A stretch of DNA of 64,000 nt, from the NCBI GenBank assembly GCA_015698045.1, contig BLAL01000244.1, positions 558,001 through 622,000 on the forward strand, in the 5' to 3' direction. Shown here piece by piece: positions 23,170 to 36,774 of the stretch. A model generated the notes under the pieces. That model was not told the DNA's origin, ran no database searches, and was given only the letters and a program-made list of their open reading frames with translations. Every line of letters begins with the position of its first letter. Within the stretch, counting starts at the first letter, position 1. A program made the position numbers and the translations under genes. The stretch comes from Rhizophagus clarus. Taxonomy: Eukaryota > Glomeromycota > Glomeromycetes > Glomerales > Glomeraceae.

Positions 23170-25480
23170 GGTAATCAAATTCCCTTTAATTCAGCTTAAA
23201 ATAGCATTTAGCTATATTTTTCCACTTGAGTTTTTCTATCTGGCTATCTTTCCATATAAGATATACATTCTTTTAAAAAATCCAATCGCTTGGATGTATC
23301 CTGAATTTTGCAGATAGTATTCCATATTTCAGTACTTTCCCGCATGTTTTTTGCCCACACCACATCGTACTTCTTACATGTACACGTAGAGGATTTCCGG
23401 TGATAATCATTCCCTTCTGGCCTATAGTATTCACAATAATAAAAATGCCATCTTTCCTAGAATATCCAGATTATAATCAATAAATATTTGTATTTATTTT
23501 AAAAGTAAATCTGAATATTCTACATAAAAGTTACTGGATATATTTGTAATCCTAGAATTTTAACTGAATAAACCATTAGGATCATTTATTGGATTTAAAC
23601 TCTATTTACAGTATTTAACTTAATTGTGCAAATAGTATAAAGCCACCACTTTTTTATTTAATAGCCAAATTTTTAGCTTAATTAAATTACATAAAATGAA
23701 TTTTATTGGTTGATTTATAAAACATAATATTATATTTTTAATAATTTTACTATATATTAATCAATTCTTTTCAATAAATTTAGAAATTTAGAATAGAATT
23801 TTTCTATTGGTGATTGTCATTACAATCACATAATTAATTTATAACACGTGATATTTAAATTATATACATATGTTGTAATGTAATATTATTATAATACACT
23901 AATCCTAACCTAATTCTAAGTTTTTCTTTCATGCAATAATATTAAAACAAACTAATTTTAATCTGACCCTAAGTTCTTTCTTCTATACAATAATATTTTT
24001 AACATAATTAAATTCTAAACTACTTTAATTCAATCAATAAAAAGTTTCAATCAATTTATTATATAATATAAGCATTAAAAAGCAAAAAAAAAAATTTAAA
24101 TCAGATTATTTACAAAAAAAAAAAAAAAAAAAATAAGCTGTTAAAAACAGTTCATTAAAAAAATAAATTAAAAAAAAAAAACATAAAAAAAAAAGTTTTT
24201 TACTAAATTTTTTTACTTATTCAAAAATCAAGTCTAATATTTAAAAATATATATATATATATAATATATAAATATTAGTAATATTTCAATTAGTGTTTTA
24301 CATAAATCAAATTTCTATCTTTTAGATTTAATTCAATTTACTCTTAAAATAAATTATTTTATGATCTAGTAATCCAAATTTAATAATCTTTTTTTTTTGT
24401 TTGATAGTTTTTATCATCTACATCAAAATAAAAAAAAGATTATAAAGTTTGGATACTTGAATCAAAAGTTATTTACAAATAAAATTTTTAAACTTCAGAA
24501 TTAATTTTAATTATATTGTATTAGTATGATTCAATTTATAAAGAATACTAATTTTAATAAAAGAATTTAATAAAAAAGTTATTATTGTTTTTTAAAAATC
24601 CATATTTTTAAAGGCTTAGCTATTTAAAAAAAAAAAATATTAAATGTTTAATAAAATAAAAAATTAAAAAATAAATTTTTTACTAAATTTTTTTATACAT
24701 ATAATATATTAAAGAACTAAAGAATCACTTATAAATAAAAAAACTATTATTAATAATTTATTAAAAATAATGAATTGAAAAATACAATTAAAAATAAAAT
24801 TATAAAAGATCTACACAAAATTATAAGTATTTTGCAACTTTTAAAATTGATTAAATTTACCAAAAATTAAATGTTATATGCAACAAATTTAGTTATATGT
24901 TAGGCTAATTCAACTTAATTTTTTATTTAATATACCTCTTTCTCCTAGTTTTTAAAAAATTGGAAAAAAATTATGCATGTAATTTAGGCCAGAATTATGA
25001 TTCTTAGTCAAAATTACAAAAAATTTTTTCAAATCACATGACATGTATATTTCTAATTATAATTCTAGCTAAAATTTTTATAATTTAAACCATATTTATA
25101 TTTTCCTTCTCCTTGGATTATAACTCTCTATGTTAAGTTAAACAAAAAATTAAATTGAATTGATCTTAATTTTAACTTATAATTTTTATTATTAACTGAT
25201 AATTATTTATATTTATTATTTATTTATGATAAAATTTTTTTTAAGATATAAATTTTATATAAAATAAAAAAAAAAATGTCTTAATTATATATATATGCAT
25301 AATAGAAATTTATAATGAATCTAATTATATATAGTAGTAAGTGATAATTTTCATATATATAAAGAAAAAAATTTTATACATATATTTTTTTTTTTTTTAT
25401 AAAAATAATACTTTTTTTCTATTATTTTATATATTTTAATTTTATAAACATAATATTGTATTGCTCTTTAATCATATGAT
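23170..25480. other. very AT-rich, no gene recognised
   Basis: Long poly(A) and poly(T) runs (for example 24110-24190) and (AT)n stretches (24248-24268). No frame longer than about 60 codons with plausible composition on either strand. Confidence 0.6.
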
Positions 25481-25483
25481 TTG

Positions 25484-25638
25484 GGTTCTTTGCTAGGAAA
25501 ATGACCTTCTGAGAACTTTTTATCAAAAATTGAGATTTTTATAGTTCTTTATTTTTCAAAGCTAATAGATTAAAATGAGCTTAACAATAAAATTTAGTTA
25601 AAAAATTTCTCAGAAGGTCATTTTCCTAGCAAAAAATC
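25484..25638. mobile_element. ~155-bp inverted-repeat element (MITE candidate)
   Basis: Perfect 27-bp arms at 25489-25515 and 25607-25633 begin TTTGCTAGGAAAATGACCTT; similarity extends a few bases outward (GGGTTC versus the complement of AAATCC). A 4-bp ATTT duplication outside is possible but weak. The perfect arms in otherwise eroded DNA suggest it is fairly recent. Confidence 0.6.
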
Positions 25639-27419
25639 CATTTGATTAATTTTGATTGGTTAAATAAATACATTCTTTTATAATACAAATTTATATGCTT
25701 CTTATAATATAAATTTACATATCTTTTATATTTTTGTAAAGTTTTGAAATATTGATATTTTTTATTAATATAATTATAAAAAGTATAAGATTAATTTTAA
25801 TCTGGGGTGATTTAACTAGAATGATTTAACCTGATAATTTTTATATAAGAAAATTATTATTTATTAGATGATTGTTATTCTATCATATGATTAAATATAA
25901 TGTTATAAGGAAAGAAACTATTCTATCAGTAAAATAATATTACGTCATGCTAATTTCTTACAACAAACTCTTTTAACACTCAGTTTATATTTGATAACTT
26001 CTCTTAATTATTTTTTTGACTTTTTATTTTATTAAACATATCTCTCATTATATATATTGTAATCAATATATTACATTTTCTCTCTTAAGGCAAACATATT
26101 CTTTTAATCATATCCTTTTTTATATATGGTTTGCTCTTAACCACATTCCTTTTAACTATATTCTTTTTTATATATGGTTTCCTTAAATTTCATTTTGAGA
26201 GAGTTTTCGTCATGATTTTTTATTTATCATTAATTTTCAAATAAGCATAACTTCACATTTTATTTATATCAAAATAAATATTTAACCATCCAGAGTTATT
26301 AGTTCAAAATGAATCTAAATCAATAACTTCCTTTTAATAAAACTATTAAAAGACAATATTTAAAATATTTTCTTTCTAAAATTTCATTTAAGCAGAGATT
26401 CCTTTTATTATTTTTAATTACTGAGACCAAAGTCTAAGAGTTTTCCTTATTTACAAAGGTATATTTATACAAAAATCTAAGAACTATTTCTTATTTAATT
26501 CTACTTTCTTTTTCTTCAAATATAGTTGTTCATTTCTCTTATTATTATATCATTTGAAAAGATCTGAAATATTAAAGATATTTCATCTCTTTCTTATTTA
26601 CTAATTCTTATTGTATTGATTGTAATGCTTGGCGTTACTTAATATTACATCATTCCTTTTTTTCCAACTATTCCTTTGACTAAGTTTTTATAAAAAATTA
26701 TTCTTGCTATATTTCTAATACTATCTTTTCCTAATCTAAAAATAAGTGAAATAAAAATAAAATCTAAACTAAAAATAAATTCTAAAAATAACCTGTGTTA
26801 TTATATCATGTGATTTGTATTATGTAATCTGTCTATCTACTATATTATCATTAATTATTTCTGTTACTATAATTTTCATATTATAACATATAAACATTTC
26901 ACAAATTATTTGTTTATCACAGCATCTTTGTTCCATTACTCTTCTTTTGCTTTTAATATTTTAAACTTTGACCTTTTATTACTTAACAGTTACTGGAAAT
27001 GTCACAAAAAAATAAGACAAATTTTTTTTATTAAGGTTAGCAAAAAAAAATTTGTGGCACAGTATCCTCTTCAAATGTATAGCGCATGTATATAATTAAA
27101 GTTGGCCAAAATTAATTAAGTCTGGTTAAATTTGCTGATCAATAATTCATAATTCTGGCCAAAATTTTGCTAATTCTGGCCAACCTCGTAATTTCGGCCT
27201 AAATTAAGTTAAAATTGAAAAAATACAGATCAAATATAGCATTACATTTATATAATATAGTACTTTAATTTAAAAGCAAAAATATAAACTTATTAAGTGC
27301 CTTTACGATTTTATAAAAAAAAATTCCCATTTAATCTTTATTATTCAACTTGAATCTTTATTTAAAAATAGTCTATTTTCTTTATTAAAATAATAAAAAA
27401 TTAAAGATCGGAAATTAAT
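25639..27419. other. AT-rich, no gene recognised
   Basis: No gene, terminal repeat or RNA feature could be supported. Several AT-biased short frames are present, including one at 26910-27095, without any family character. Confidence 0.55.
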
Positions 27420-28120
27420 ACCGTTACAAAAAATGCTAATTCCCCCATAAGTATTAATCATCACATTATAAAATTTGATATACAAGTAATTTAGACCCTC
27501 CTGAACAATATTACTTAAGCAATAAAAGGCAATTTACTTTGACCAAAGTGTTGAAATTATGCTCTAAAATTTCTAAATGAGTGAGAAAATATAAACGTTA
27601 ATTTCTCTATATATATTAATCATAGTATTATAAAATTTAAGATACGAATAGATCTAACCTGCCTAAATAACTCTACTTAAGCAACAAAATGTAGTTTACT
27701 TTGATCAAAGTATTGAAATTACGCTCTGAAGTCACTAAACAGATGTAAAAAAATTTAGAAATTGAAAATTAGTGCAGTTTTGTAAAATATATATTACTCT
27801 ATGAATGTTTATTATATACTTAAAAAATTTATAATATAAATATATTTGACACTTCTGAACAACATAACATAAGCCGCAGTAAGCAATTTCATTTTGCCAA
27901 TGTACCAAAATTACGCTCTAAATATGTAAAATAGATTTAGTTGTCAGTTCCATTATAAAAACGCGAGTTTTTTTTCAAATATTATACCTATATTTATAAA
28001 ATTTAAGATCCAAGTATTTTGGATTTTGCTAAACAACTTTACTTAAGCAATAAAAGGTACTTTACTTTGATCAAGGTGATGAAATTTTGTTCTAAAAATT
28101 TATGTATATTTAAAAATAAT
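27420..28120. repeat. four degenerate tandem units of ~165-190 bp
   Basis: The word TTGAAATTACGCTCTAAA or a close variant recurs near 27551, 27713, 27905 and 28079. It is preceded by ACTTAAGCAATAAAAGGCA and TTTACTTTGATCAAAG. Units have diverged, so this is an old array. Confidence 0.65.
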
Positions 28121-29650
28121 GTGTTTTTTTTAGTTTTTCATGTTTTATACAAAATCTACCTGAATAACCGCTATTACAAGCTTAGAAAAACTTTTTCTAC
28201 TTGTAAAATTACATATATTTTTACTTTTAAAACTGCATATTTTTTTATTTCTCAACTTCAATCTTGAAAAAAGTGTGTTTTTAAGGAGAGTTTTTCGTAC
28301 GTTATAAAAAAAAATTTTATTATTCAAGATCGGAAAGTAAGAATAGAAATTGATAGAACACATGATAATCTATCAATTTCTTAATTTGTATAAGTGTAGT
28401 ACATTAAAAAATTTAATGTTTAACTACTAAATGAAGTAATGCGATTGATGTTACACAAGATAATTTTAATATGAAAATGATCTGCATGTGACATTTCCGG
28501 TGACTGTTAAGTTTTTTTAGCATTATTTTTATTTGGTTTTATTTCTTACTAATTAACCATTTTTTCTTTTTTTGTAGGTTCTTTAGTATCTTAATAAATA
28601 GTAAGTTTCAGGTATTCAGAATTTTAGAAATCTATTTTTTTTTTACAATTACTAACCAATCTTTTTTCCTTTTTTTTAATTACATTTTTTCTTGGATTTT
28701 TTTTTGGATCTTCTAGATTTTTTTTTAGATTTATGCTCATGTTCTTTTTGGGTTTCTTGAATTTCTTCTTGGACTAAGGTTTTTTTTACATTTTTTCCTG
28801 TTTTTTTATAAGATTTCTTATGAATTTCTTTTTGGATTTTTTCTTACATTTTTATTTGGGATTTTTTCAACTCGCATTTCTTTTTAAACTTTGGTTAATT
28901 TTTTTTCTCTTTTTAGTTAAATTTATTCATTATAAAAAAATTTGTTACTATAATAAATAACTTGGTATCAGTAAAAATTACGTGATTTATTAATTTGATT
29001 CATTTTTTTTAAGGGTAGAGGGATCGATATGGCTGATCATATGGCTAAAAAAAAAAATCATTTTTTTTTTTTACTTCGCTACAAGGAAAACTCACTCAAT
29101 ATTTTATGAAAAACTGTTTAAAAGTATTCTTTAGAAAGCTAGAGTTTCTGTCTTTCAAATAAACTTTAGTAAAATATAATACAAATAAGGCTTATAACAA
29201 ATATTACACTATGAAGTCGTCATTAAGTTGCGAATCTCCTATAGTAAGTTGCGAATCACCTAGAGAACATATCTTCAAATTAACTTTAAACTTATGAAAC
29301 CTTACAAGTTAATAGTATAATAAAAAAGAATATTTATGTCAAAAAATCATTATGCATTTACTTATTCAAATAAAATTTTTTATTAATACCATTTTATTTT
29401 TTTATTATTAGTTATATTTGATTTTAAAAGTCTAAATACATTCAAAAAGACTAATAGCAAATGGTTAAACACTTTAATAAATAAATGAAGTGCATGTTTA
29501 TACTCTTTTTAAATGTGTATTTAACAAAATTCATATGGTAGTTTGCAAGAAATCATAAATTTTGCTCGTTTTAGGTCACGTGATGATCTACATTTTTTAG
29601 TCTAAAATCATATATATGTTGTGGCGTAGATACACTCTACCCTTAAATAA
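28121..29650. other. AT-rich, T-rich low complexity, no gene recognised
   Basis: From about 28630 to 28900 the plus strand is T-rich with repeated TTCTTGGATTTTT words. The rest shows nothing recognisable. Confidence 0.5.
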
Positions 29651-29654
29651 AAAA

Positions 29655-29935
29655 CATTTTTTTTTTTTATTTTTTTTTTTTTTTTTTTTTTTTTATTGCT
29701 ACATTTCCTTTATCTTTCATTTCTATTCCTTTCATCTCTTTCTCTTTCTTCTATTTTTTATCTTTCTTTTTTTTTTCTTTCTATCTTTTATTTTCCTTTC
29801 TCTTTCTCTTTGTTCTCTTCCTTTTCCTCTTTTATCTTTCATCCTCATTCTTTTTTCCCTTTTTCCTTTCATCCTTATTTCTTTTATTCTTACCACATTT
29901 CCCTTTCCTCTTCTTTCTTTTGTTCCTCTTCAGAA
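29655..29935. repeat. ~280-bp pyrimidine-rich tract
   Basis: The plus strand is almost pure T and C (poly(T), then TTTCC, CTTTC and TCTTT words). The open frames at 29616-30002 are artefacts of this composition. It is the opposite-strand equivalent of the purine tract at 15940-16900. Confidence 0.85.
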
Positions 29936-30889
29936 ATTTATTAAAAAAAAAAATAGAAAGTTAGTTATTTTTTATTTATTAGTATATTGCAATTTTGTTT
30001 AAACATACCTTTTATTTTTTTCTTTAGATTCTGAACAGCTTATAATAGGAAAAAATAAAAAAGATTAGCATTTCTTAATTGTATTTCATTATAATGTTAG
30101 CTATACTTATATTTTTTTTTATTTTCTTTTTTGATTCCTGTAGATCTATTAAAAAATAAAACAGAATGTTACTACCATTTCTTTATTATTATTTTATTAC
30201 ATTTTATTACATTTTTTCTTTAGTGTTAGATTTGGAATTATTAGTAATATATTGATCTGATAAATAAAAAAAAAATTCATTTTACTGAAAAAAAGTTCAC
30301 TGTCTTTTTTTATTTTTGAATTTGTTTTATTTCTGTCTCTTTTTTATTTTGTTCTTTTTTTTCTGGTTACTTATTTATTACTACCAGTTCTATAATAAAC
30401 AATTAAAATGTTAACTATATTAAACATTATAAATATATAAATTTTAGGTTTGGTTTAACATAAATAAAATTTATTGCAAAAAATAATAATTAGCCAATAA
30501 AAATTAGCTTATCAATAAATTTATAAATTTATTATAAGAGAGGTGATTTAACCTGAGTGATTTAACTAAGAGAGGGGGCAAGTTAGTAAGACTCTTATAA
30601 AAATTATAAAAGATTTGTAATTACAAAGAAATTTACATTACAATAATAAAGACAAATACTATATTATAAAAATAGTTTATAGTAAAACAAATAAAATAAA
30701 ATATCATCATAAAAATGCATCGTTTTAATAAAAAATAAATAATAGTAGATTGTTATAAAAGTAAAATATCTAGAAGCATCACTGCAATATAAAATATTAA
30801 ACAAATGAAAAATCATTGTAAAGTTTAATAAATTCATAAAAAAAAAATATAACATTTTAATATAGTATATCTAAAAAAGCCAATATTTC

Positions 30890-31760
30890 TTTATAAAAGT
30901 AAGCAAAAGGAGTATTTAATATAATAAATTATTATTTAATTAGAAAAAAAATCCTTTTCTTTTTATATACCTTTGCATCTAAAAAAATAAGTAATTTTAT
31001 AATAAGAATACAATAAGAAAAAAAAACATTTTATTAAAAATGTTTTCTATTGATTAAAAAAGATTTCTCTTTACAATTTGTTTTATAATCATATTTAAAA
31101 AGACTAGTATCTTTACAAGAAATATTTTGTTAAAAAAATGCTTTTAATCAAAAAAAAAAAAGATTTCATTTTTCTTTAATTACTTTATATTTGATATTTA
31201 TTTAAAATATTTTGTTTAGAAATATTTCTTTTAATTAAAAAATAACTTATTTTCTTTTTATTTTTCATTTACTTTATATTCATATTTAAAAAAACTGGTA
31301 TTTCTATAAAATAAAGAAAAGAAATATTTATTATATTTTAATAAAATAACTTTTTTTTATTTATTTTATTTCAAATTTAAGTAGTGTTTTATAAGAGAGA
31401 AAAAAAAACTTAATTAAAAATTATCCTTCATATTCAAGTCTGTAAAAAAAAAAATAAATATCTTATTAGAAATACTTTTACTTTAAAAAAAAATTTCCTA
31501 TTATTATTTATCTTGTGTTTGATTAAAAATATTTTAAATAAAAAAATACTTTTTTCCTTTAACTTTTCACTATTTACTTTGGATTTATATTTAATAGTAT
31601 TTAATACTTTCATTTCTATAAAAAACATTTTTTTAGAAAATAAAAAAGAAGTTTTTCTTTTCCTTTCTTACTTATTTTAAATTTTTATAGTAATAAAAAG
31701 AAAAGGGAAAATATTTTATTAGAAATATTTAGTAAAAAAAAAATTTTTTTTGTAATAAAA
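30890..31760. repeat. degenerate ~115-bp tandem array
   Basis: About seven loosely similar units with TTTACTTTATATT, TTTCTATAAAA and GAAATATTTATTA words in the same order and orientation as the better-preserved array at 37640-38640. The two may be one array split by the 31848-37270 insertion. The preceding 29936-30889 is AT-rich with nothing recognised. Confidence 0.45.
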
Positions 31761-32947
31761 GATGTATTGCAATATTATGTAAAATATTATTTCTTAAATA
31801 AAGATAGCCAATTAAAATTTATTACATAATAGGAAATGCATTGCAACTAGAGATGTTAACAGTCTGATCTAGACTAACTGGACCACAGTCCAGTTATAGG
31901 ACCAGTTCAGTCCTAAGATCAGACTGATTAGAATTGACTCAGTCCAATAGGACTGATCAAGTTTTTATTTTTATAATTAATTATTTGTTATTATAATTTA
32001 TAAAAAATTTAAATTCAACTTGCTATCAATTATGTTTAATATAAAAACTATTAGAAAATATTTAGATTAGCATAAATTATTAACAAATTTATTAAATCTT
32101 TTTTTGTTTACTAAACAAAACTAGTGGCAAAAAATTTTTTTTTATTTACTGTAAAATAAATATGAAAATTTTTTTGTTTAAAATAAACAAGTTAATGAAG
32201 TTTATGATGAAAATTTGAAGATTTGTAATTTTTTTTTTTAAAATAAATAAGTTAATGAAGTTTATGATGAAATTATTTTTTTGTAAACAAACATTTATTT
32301 AGACTAAATTTAATAAAGAATAAATAAAACAAAATCATGAAATATTTTTTTTTTACAAAAAAAATATAAAGAAAATACTAATATTATTAGCAGTGAAGAC
32401 AGTGATAATAGTAGTGAAGATAGTGATAGTAAAAGTGAAAATTAATATTTCTTTTATTTTTTTACATTTTTATTATGTAAAAAAGTACTTATTGTCTTTA
32501 AAAATCTCATATCTTAGTATTTCTAAAATAAAGAAATGTTCAAATAGAATTTTTTTTTTTTTTTAACCAATTCACTTTCAAAAGCTAAAGGCATTAGATT
32601 AGGTGTTCAAAATATTTCTAAAAAATGCCAGTTAGGCGACACAAAGTGGTAAAAATGGTTTACATATCCCGGCCAGGTCGGTAAATTGTGATTCCGAAAT
32701 TTTTTTTTTTTTTTATATTTTATAATTGACCAATAAAAACAGTTTATATTTTTTGTTACATTGTGCTATACAGTTTCTTAAATTGACAATAAAACGCACA
32801 TATACAGACAAAAAACGCATACATACAGAAATTAGACTATAAACGCATACATACAAATAAAAGTTCAATTACCCATTGGCAACTCTAACCTATTTTATGC
32901 TTCCCTTTGTCACTACCACCCTGCTTTCACCTTAGATGTTTCTTTGA

Positions 32948-35900
32948 CTAATTAATAGTATTGCCACCACAACCACTGCAATGTGGATGTTCGCCTTTTG
33001 CTACATTAGTAACTTTCAGACTTCCGCATTCGAAACAAATGTCTGGAAAGATCCCAGCCGAGTAGTATGGTTTCTCAACTTGCGATGCACAGGACTACGA
33101 GTCATTAACAAAGACTCTTGAAAATATTTTGCGAATAGAGTCCTCCTCTTTCTCAGGCTCTTCCGCGGGCTCTTTTTCTTCATTACCAGATTCATCCTCA
33201 TTATCTGAGTCTTCAGGTTCGTCTCGTTCATTTTTATTCTCACTTTCTACATCCATGATTTCTTGATCATCGCCTTCATCATCGTTCTCTGTGTCATCAT
33301 GTTGTTTTGGGGAGATAGCCATCGCTAGATCATATGTATTATGGAAAGACATACCGCAAGTATAGAAGATTGTATCCAAGAATCTTCGCAGTATTGTCTT
33401 ATCTTTTTTGGTGAGTTTCTTCACACTGATTAAGAGACGTGGCTTCTCGCATTCAACGCAATTTATGGTGATGCCGACATTTTTTGCATGTGCAGCAGAA
33501 GGACAAAATGGCATTGTATGTTTTACTCTTATAAATTTCATTTTTCCTTTCGTTTTTGTTTTATTATTCTTAAGTGAAGGTCTGTGATCTTCTGTTGTTT
33601 CTTTACCATACAACTCTTCAAATGACTTATAATGCATGTCCTCTCCAGGCTGTGGATCAAGAAGACGATGCAATTGATCAAAATCTTCTGGCAAACAACG
33701 AGGAGGGCGACAAATGGTACAACCTGGTTCGCCGCATTTTTTTATCGTAAACGAGTAATGCCTTGCCGTATAACAATGTTCAAAGAACTTTTGTAGAAGC
33801 GGCTTTGAATAAAAGTAAAAAAAGTTAATCGGGTATTTTTTTCTTTTATTCAATCAAACTTTTTATTTACCCTTTGTTTTATATGTTCTGCAGTACGGTC
33901 TTCATTGGTAACACTGTCATCCACAAGCTGAATCGTTTCCCAGAATCTCTCCATTTCGGTCTCTGATGCCGCAGTAAATGTTTTGAGGGGCTCATCTTTA
34001 AGAAATTAACGGTCAAACACGCTACGAATCAAATTAATTGGAGCCTAAAGACTTGCATTTAGATCTACCTTCAGGATAGGATTCTCTTCTGCCTTTTTGC
34101 GGATTTCGTTCATTGTGCCGCACTTGCTTATTAGCCTCTCTGAATCATCATTCATTTCAGTTTGCATCAAACCAACGCTCTGTAGTCCTAGGTTTAGAAT
34201 CGACATGATTCGCTCAACAGGATTTTTCCATGAATGTTGTGGTGGAGTTCGAATAGCAACAAAATAATTGAGGTCCAGTGCAATGAAGAGACAAATATAT
34301 GAGAGCTGAACACGAGTGTATGTACAATGATGATCTGGTCCACCATCCGTATAGAGACATAGTACTGGCTTGTCAACAAGTTCTTCATCAAGAAGTAGAT
34401 GGTATGTTTCTGTTGCATGTCGGAGAGGCGAGGAAGGTTGAAAGATTGGATCTTTTAACCCAATGTGTACCTTTCCTGCGTAGAAATCACCATTTATCGA
34501 TTCAGGTATGTTGCATATCATTGCAACGCTTGGTATAATTCCCGTTTTGGTGATGTCATGGTCTGCAACTGCAAATGTGGTGTCCTTGCTGACCATGACT
34601 TTCTTTCCTCTTTCCACTGCAGCAATGGGAAATCCAGGTTCTCCAACTTTACAACGATGCTTGTCATCTAGAAAAATCAAGTTTGTGATCTTTCTAAACT
34701 TAACGGCAAATTCTTTCTCATACCGAAACAATGCTGATGCATAGTGAACATCCAGATGAAAAGCTCGTAGTTGACGTGTTTGGATCATAAACTTTAGAGG
34801 TAGTAGACCAGTGAATTGCAAGCTACTGAGTCGCGTTGGATTCTTAGGCCAGAACTGCAATCGTAACCATTGTGCACTAGGAATTGGTGTTTCTGGTGGG
34901 CATTCACGTTTAATCTGATTTAAAAGGTCATTCACTGAGATTGCAGTAGTAAGATGCACGACTGTGTCATGTCTGCGTTCATCTACAGCAGTCACAACAT
35001 CTGCTGCTTTTCCTGCAAGAAACTGAGCTGCAATTTTCCAAAAGGTATCATATTTGCTGGATCTACCGCTTCTATGCTCACGTAAATCAATGGTAATATC
35101 TGGATCACCAAGTTCTAAAGCAAGCTTAACACGTTCATCAACCTTTGCATCGTTTGTAGTGTTAGCCGCAGAAACGATACCAGTTAACATTTGATATATT
35201 GTTCGAAGTATTGATGACTTGACCTTCAGAAGAAGAAGATCACAGGTGCGTTGATAATTTATTCGCATTGCTCGTGTGTGATAACGAGGCGCTTCAGCTT
35301 GCAATTCACTTGCAATACGGGAGTTCTCTTGTAAAGTTGTCATTTCATCAGCTTATTCGTCAATTTTCCATATGGAAATTGCGTTAAAGGAGTTATTCCC
35401 AGAGTTAAATCGGTATTCCCTAATTTTGAAGGAAAATGCATGAGATAACCCCTGAATATAGCGCATTTTTTGTCTACATTAAAATACAAATTTTTCATTA
35501 TTATATACTAACAATCATTAACGATGTTAATCTATTCTATTTACTTACACTGGATCTGCTGGTAGATATTCTTCAATGTTGACTGGTTTCTATGACGGCA
35601 AATCAATGAGCAAGTTTTTAAGGTGATTATATTTGGTTTTGTCAACAGGTGCTACCTAAATATTTTTTTTATGGATTTTGAATGTGACAGCTTTATCAAT
35701 GGATCGCACAGGATTTTCTGATGCATGATTTTTAGCAGTAATATCACACTGGCATTGCAGAAATCCAACATAACTGGAAATAGCAATGATGAAACAGTCA
35801 AATGCATCACAAAGCCAATCAAAATTCGACCTTAGCATCCATGATGATGTAGCGTATGGAGCAAGAGCTTGGCAATGAATATTGAGTTCATTTGCATCAA

Positions 35901-36774
35901 AAGATTTTTGGGATTGCTTGTATAATTCTGGATCTGCACGGCCAAAAAACTCGTAGAAAAGCTTGGGTATGTGATAACTACGCTCTTTGAGTTTTTCATG
36001 GTTGCACATGTCTATGTACCAAATTGTCTCAACCAGGCTAACAATAAACTGCTTTCCTTGTGTATCAGCGAGTGATTAAGTAGACCATCTTCCATTATGA
36101 AGGTGAACCCAATTAACAAGATCACTGCGCAATGTTTGCTTGCGATTTGGTTTCCCTGACTGTGAGAAGATCGGCAAGTACAATTGGGTTCTATGTGCAT
36201 TTTGCATCATAATCATAAAGCTGTTCCGTTATGGTATCAAATCAGGAATCATTCTGGTATCATTTTTGAGCCGATAATGTATATGCACACCTATACTTGA
36301 TGTAAGTTCTATAATACTACACTCGGGACTGATTTGAGTCGCAGTTGATACTGGTATTTCACTTAACTCGACGCGTTCTATTACTTCAGAAGCTGCTATA
36401 TTAATACCGCATTCAGGGGATAATTCTTTAGTTAATACAAGCTTTACAAAGAATTCTTTTATTGTCATTTCATAAGGAATAGGATGGATGTACCATTCAT
36501 GAAGAATTTGTGACTCTTTAGAGATGCAAATATTTGCAAACAGCATTTTACTAAAATTCAGGAAAAAAAAGTCTGTAAAATTTATTCTGTCGCGTTTTTT
36601 ACTAGTTTTTATCGTAATCAGAGGCGCAGTCATAAAAGGAAAGTCAACGAAGTATTTTTTACTAGTTTTTATCGCAATCAGGGGCGCAGTCATAAAAGGA
36701 AAGTCAATGAAGTATTTTTTACTAGTTTTATCGCAATCAGGGGCGCAGTCATAAAAGGAAGTCATAAGCATCAT
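32948..36774 (-). pseudogene. DDE-like transposase family gene, frame kept but with about eight stops
   Basis: A protein of over 1000 residues reads almost continuously on the minus strand, broken only by about eight in-frame TAA/TAG codons (for example near 36233, 35366, 34045, 34008 and 33095). Introns are recognisable at 33803-33870 (68 bp; HIKQR joins PLLQKFF) and near 35460-35540. The longest open segment (35343-34045) has a D-D-E-like set: D226/D227 in FLDDKHRC, D333 in YTDGGPDHH and E377 in NPVERIM, the last two 44 residues apart. Downstream come CGEPGCTICRPP, an acidic stretch, and a terminal zinc ribbon (CFECG, HCSGCGG) ending at 32948. The N-terminal part starts with three ~20-residue repeats. 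I remember this family as multicopy in Rhizophagus and present in some invertebrates; a transposase role is inferred from the acids and location. Confidence 0.75.
36596..36765. repeat. three tandem ~60-bp units at the start of the DDE-like gene
   Basis: TTTTTACTAGTTTTTATCG followed by AATCAGGGGCGCAGTC and ATAAAAGGAAAGTCAA is repeated three times, the last copy slightly shorter. In the gene's frame the units encode the repeated motif DFPFMTAPLI-IKTSKK. Few differences between copies, mostly C/T and A/G. Confidence 0.85.

Noticed and set aside
29616..30002. 128-codon frame with hydrophobic Phe/Ser strings
   Set aside because: Product of the pyrimidine tract, not a gene.
34299..34744. Three plus-strand frames within the DDE-like gene
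   Set aside because: Shadows of the minus-strand coding sequence, which has the recognisable motifs.
32948..36774. Alternative genetic code (TAA/TAG as Gln) because the frame is intact except for such stops
   Set aside because: The F-box gene and the intact transposase use ordinary stops and TGG for Trp, and neighbouring relics have TGA stops as well. Mutation explains all cases.
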